Below are positions 61,181 through 64,000 of a DNA stretch of 64,000 nucleotides, in pieces. The stretch comes from Avena insularis. Lineage: Eukaryota; Streptophyta; Magnoliopsida; Poales; Poaceae. The DNA is taken from positions 239,036,292 to 239,100,291 of the forward strand of contig CM042687.1 of NCBI GenBank assembly GCA_023614405.1. The letters are read 5' to 3'. Every line of letters begins with the position of its first letter. Position 1 is the stretch's first letter. Made by a program: the position numbers and the translations under genes. The notes beneath the pieces are model-generated. The model searched no databases. It saw nothing but the letters and a program-made list of their open reading frames with translations, and had not been told where the DNA came from.

Positions 61181-63362
61181 TACAACGCAGTAAGGGCAGG
61201 GACAAGTATAGAAAGGTTATAACCCCTTCAATATTTTTATTTTGACAACCTCAGGTCAATAGATTACATTATACATGTTCTATTGTACTTAATTTTATTT
61301 TACCTACCTTTGAAACTCCCTAGCATATAATTCTCTATAGTGTTTCATGTTTCTTTTATTTTTCTTTCTACGGTTGGGTGAACGAACTCTATTCCTACAC
61401 CGAATCATTTGCTTTTACTTTGTTTTCTATTTTCGTAGGGACTTGAACCTTGTGTGATGACGTGCATGGTTTGTGTCAACCGTACAAATACTTTCATAAG
61501 CCACTTGGTTGTTTCGACTCAACACTTAAACAAAGAAGTATTCCTTGAACCAAAGGTCCATGTCCATCAAAAGTGAGTTTATTCGTACCTCAATGGTAAA
61601 GTGCGTCATCCTTGCTTTACTCAAGCTTGGGGATGTAACCACTTCTCACACTCTCTTTTGATGACTGTATTTTCTCTTTTCTTATGGTAATCTATTCAAG
61701 TTTGGTTCTTGCGAAAGTTCTAGCTTGGGGAAGTTACTTCTGCATGTGTAGAGTTTTGTGCAATGTTCTTGTTCGATGAAATTTTTTGTGCAATCATGTA
61801 TCCTGATATTTTTGAATGCTTGCTTAGGTAAGTTGTGTTTCATGTTTATATAATGGATGCTCTTGATTTTTTTGGGATTCATAAGAGTTGAGTTATATCT
61901 TTGATGCACTTTGTTAAAATCTTTATCAGCTTGAGAAGAACTTTGTGATCCTCTAGAAAACATTGCCACAATTTCTACACTTAAATTCTTTGGCTCCTAC
62001 TTTTGAAGTTTAAATTGTTTATCTTAGTTGGTTGATTTGTGAAGATGACATGTTAGTGGGAGTAATTCAAAATAGTTAGAGTAAATTTTTTTATTTGACT
62101 GAATGATTAGTTGTGGAAGCTTTTGCTCTAGTTCTTTTAGCTAACCGAATCTTGCCTTGTTAAATAATATTTTCAAACAGGTACAACAAGAAAAAATCTG
62201 AAATTTTTATGACTTGTTTGATGAGTGATTGTCTTGAGAGTTTACCTCTGAAGATACTTAACCCCATAGATATTTTGATAGACTTGACGACACTCTTGAA
62301 AGGAGTTGTTTGATTAAAATGAAGTCTAGCGGTAACTGTGATGCATGTCAAAGCTAACCTTGTGGATCAAACTGTGATACTATTTAAAGATTTCAATGTT
62401 TTTGATGCACATCTTGGTATGCCAACAACTTCACTAGCCTACGAATGATATATGATACAACACCTGATTTCGGCTATGAGTTGACGACATAGGTGGCATA
62501 TGTGTCACCATATAGGTAAAAGTATTGGTACTCTCGAAGGTTTTGCAAACCATTGTTTTTAAAAAGAATCACTCAACGATCCATGTTGAGAATAATCCTT
62601 CAAAGAAGGAAGAAAAATGAAGATCAACATAACAAACCCTTGGCATGGTCTCATTACTACTTTATGATTTTTCTTGAAAGACAATGATTGGTTAGAAGTG
62701 TTTTGATAGCCTTGATTTACTGATGTGGGTGTCAATAAGAAACTTCACTATTATGCTACTTAGGACATGAACTCTCTTACTCAATTTTGCTATTAAAACA
62801 TCCTAGTGTTCCTTGGCAATATGAGAGTTAACTAAAAGAATTGGATTGATTGTTACACTTTTAGTTATTTATACTAATATTAAACTCTAATTTGATTGTC
62901 TTGATTTACCAAAGCTTGTATAGTGTTCATGCCATCTCTCTAACTTTGATGAGCCCTTCAAATGGATGAAGTGCTGAATGCATATGACTGCCAACAGTAA
63001 GTGAATTCATATTTTGGTTGAAGCATTTACTTTACAAAAGTAAGGAGATATAGAACATAAAAGACATCATAGGATGATCACAAGTTTGCTTTTCAAAGAT
63101 AGATTCACTCTTGATATGGAGCATTGAAGTTTTAATTGATCTTTTATGGATTGACATAACTAAGCTTGTGTTTCCTTGTATGAATATGTTCTTTCTTACT
63201 TTGAGCTTGTAGGGAAAATGAGGATACAAGGCATTGATCTTCTACATCCGATATTATGCCTTTGTTTCAATTTTTGCCTCATTTATGTTATCAACTCGTG
63301 CCTTATGAACATGATGACCTTGTCCATAAGCCACCTTATTGCTCGGGGACGAGCAAGAGTCT
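61181..63362 (+). other. non-coding 3' region of element D
   Basis: No supported ORF. Similar to the 3' region of element E from about 62030. Internal polypurine-like copies AAGCTTGGGGATG (61623) and TAGCTTGGGGAAGTT (61722) precede the true tract. Confidence 0.7.
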
Positions 63363-63375
63363 AGCTTGGGGAAGT
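63363..63375 (+). other. polypurine tract of element D
   Basis: AGCTTGGGGAAGT directly before the LTR2 start TGATGAGTCC. Confidence 0.88.
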
Positions 63376-64000
63376 TGATGAGTCCAAAATTGATGCATAT
63401 TTAAGTATATAATTTATTAATATTATCACTCATTACAATGCTACATCTATCTACAACTATGCCTATTATGTATGAATACTAGTTCTCCTTCATTTACACA
63501 TGGACTTTGCACAACTAGTAGTCTTATTAGGATTTTATTACCTTTTCTTGTCTTTGACTTGTGTGTAGGTGTTGTGTTGGATTATGGATAAAGCAAGGCA
63601 AAAGGAACCAAGAAGATGCAATATGGAGGAGCTGCAGGCACCATACTTAGCCATTTGAGAGGTGGAAAAGGTGGATTTTTACATAAACTCCAAATGAATA
63701 TCCAAGGCCATGGTGTTGTATCCCTCTTCCATACGAATCCAACAAGCCGAAGAACACCCAAATCGGAGTTCGTATAAAGAAATGGCGGCCATACAACACC
63801 GATAAAGACCAGTAGTATGGGCGTAGCCTGCCCCTACCGTCCACCCGTACCACGGGTCTCAACGCACGAAAACGGCTGTTCTGGACGCATTTCTTCATAG
63901 AATACATCCCTGTTTTTTCCTAGACCTTCCTTAGATCATAAGGAACATATTGGGGGCACCCCTAGGCCTAAAGAGGCAAGGAGACAAGGGAGGGGCTTCT
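63376..64000 (+). repeat. LTR2 of element D, cut by the window end
   Basis: Begins TGATGAGTCC and is colinear with 47503-48130. It carries a GTATGGGCG/CCCGTACC unit at about 63799-63860. The remaining part and the right target duplication are outside the window. Confidence 0.9.

Larger units (their letters stand above)
47503..64000 (+). mobile_element. non-autonomous gypsy-like element D (plus strand), right LTR cut by window end
   Basis: LTR1 (47503-48816 and 57902-58311, 1724 bp without the nested element), a primer site, a long broken acidic ORF, a GTACGGGCG array, a non-coding 3' region, a polypurine tract, and LTR2 from 63376. The left flank is tccct at 47498-47502; the right one lies outside the window. 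The two LTRs differ at about ten positions in the first 87 bp, so this is an old insertion. No pol domain is present. Confidence 0.88.

Noticed and set aside
1..64000. A host gene cluster or a new defence or metabolic system
   Set aside because: Every region with coding signal is a transposon gene or remnant, and no set of co-oriented intact genes exists in the window.

Overview
This window reads as intergenic DNA from a large grass genome of the Pooideae, of the Triticeae or oat type. Almost everything in it is LTR retrotransposon sequence: a BARE/Angela-type copia polyprotein, an Angela/BARE-type solo LTR, gypsy LTRs of the TGATACGTC type with tRNA-Asp primer sites, and TGTAACATCCC-type gypsy LTRs. 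I found no intact host gene, rRNA, tRNA gene or CRISPR array, and nothing prokaryotic. Every protein-coding segment is a decayed transposon gene.

Region 1 (1-22076) is a copia element whose left end lies outside the window. It is cut between reverse transcriptase and RNase H by a non-coding, very-long-LTR element (LARD type, 2831-19846, target duplication tagag). That element's 3' LTR carries a solo LTR (14140-18130, duplication cttgt). Region 2 (22077-27860) is the only stretch not dominated by LTR elements. It holds a degenerate Helitron Rep fragment on the minus strand and a GC-rich exon-like block of unknown identity.

Region 3 (27860-31470) is an old gypsy LTR remnant split by an Angela/BARE-type solo LTR (28754-30626, duplication ttctt). 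Region 4 (about 31490-36150) is a truncated gypsy-like element with an Athila-type ORF and a 3' LTR.

Region 5 (about 36151-47502) is a minus-strand gypsy element, G. Its gag gene is split by element A (37325-46518, duplication acctt), which itself carries a solo LTR (38308-42119). Region 6 (47503-64000) is plus-strand element D, inserted in the LTR of G. The first LTR of D is split by element C (48817-57896, duplication gtgac), and the 5' LTR of C is split by solo LTR H (55057-57383, duplication gaagg). Together these give a four-layer nest with the order of events fixed: G, then D, then C, then H.

Elements A, C and D look non-autonomous: each has LTRs, a tRNA-Asp-like primer site and one acidic ORF of unknown function where gag normally sits, but no recognisable pol. 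Shared oddities are duplicated primer-binding motifs, internal copies of the polypurine tract, and palindromic GTACGGGCG arrays found both inside elements and in their LTRs. The most novel-looking items are these arrays and the internally duplicated ORF of element D.
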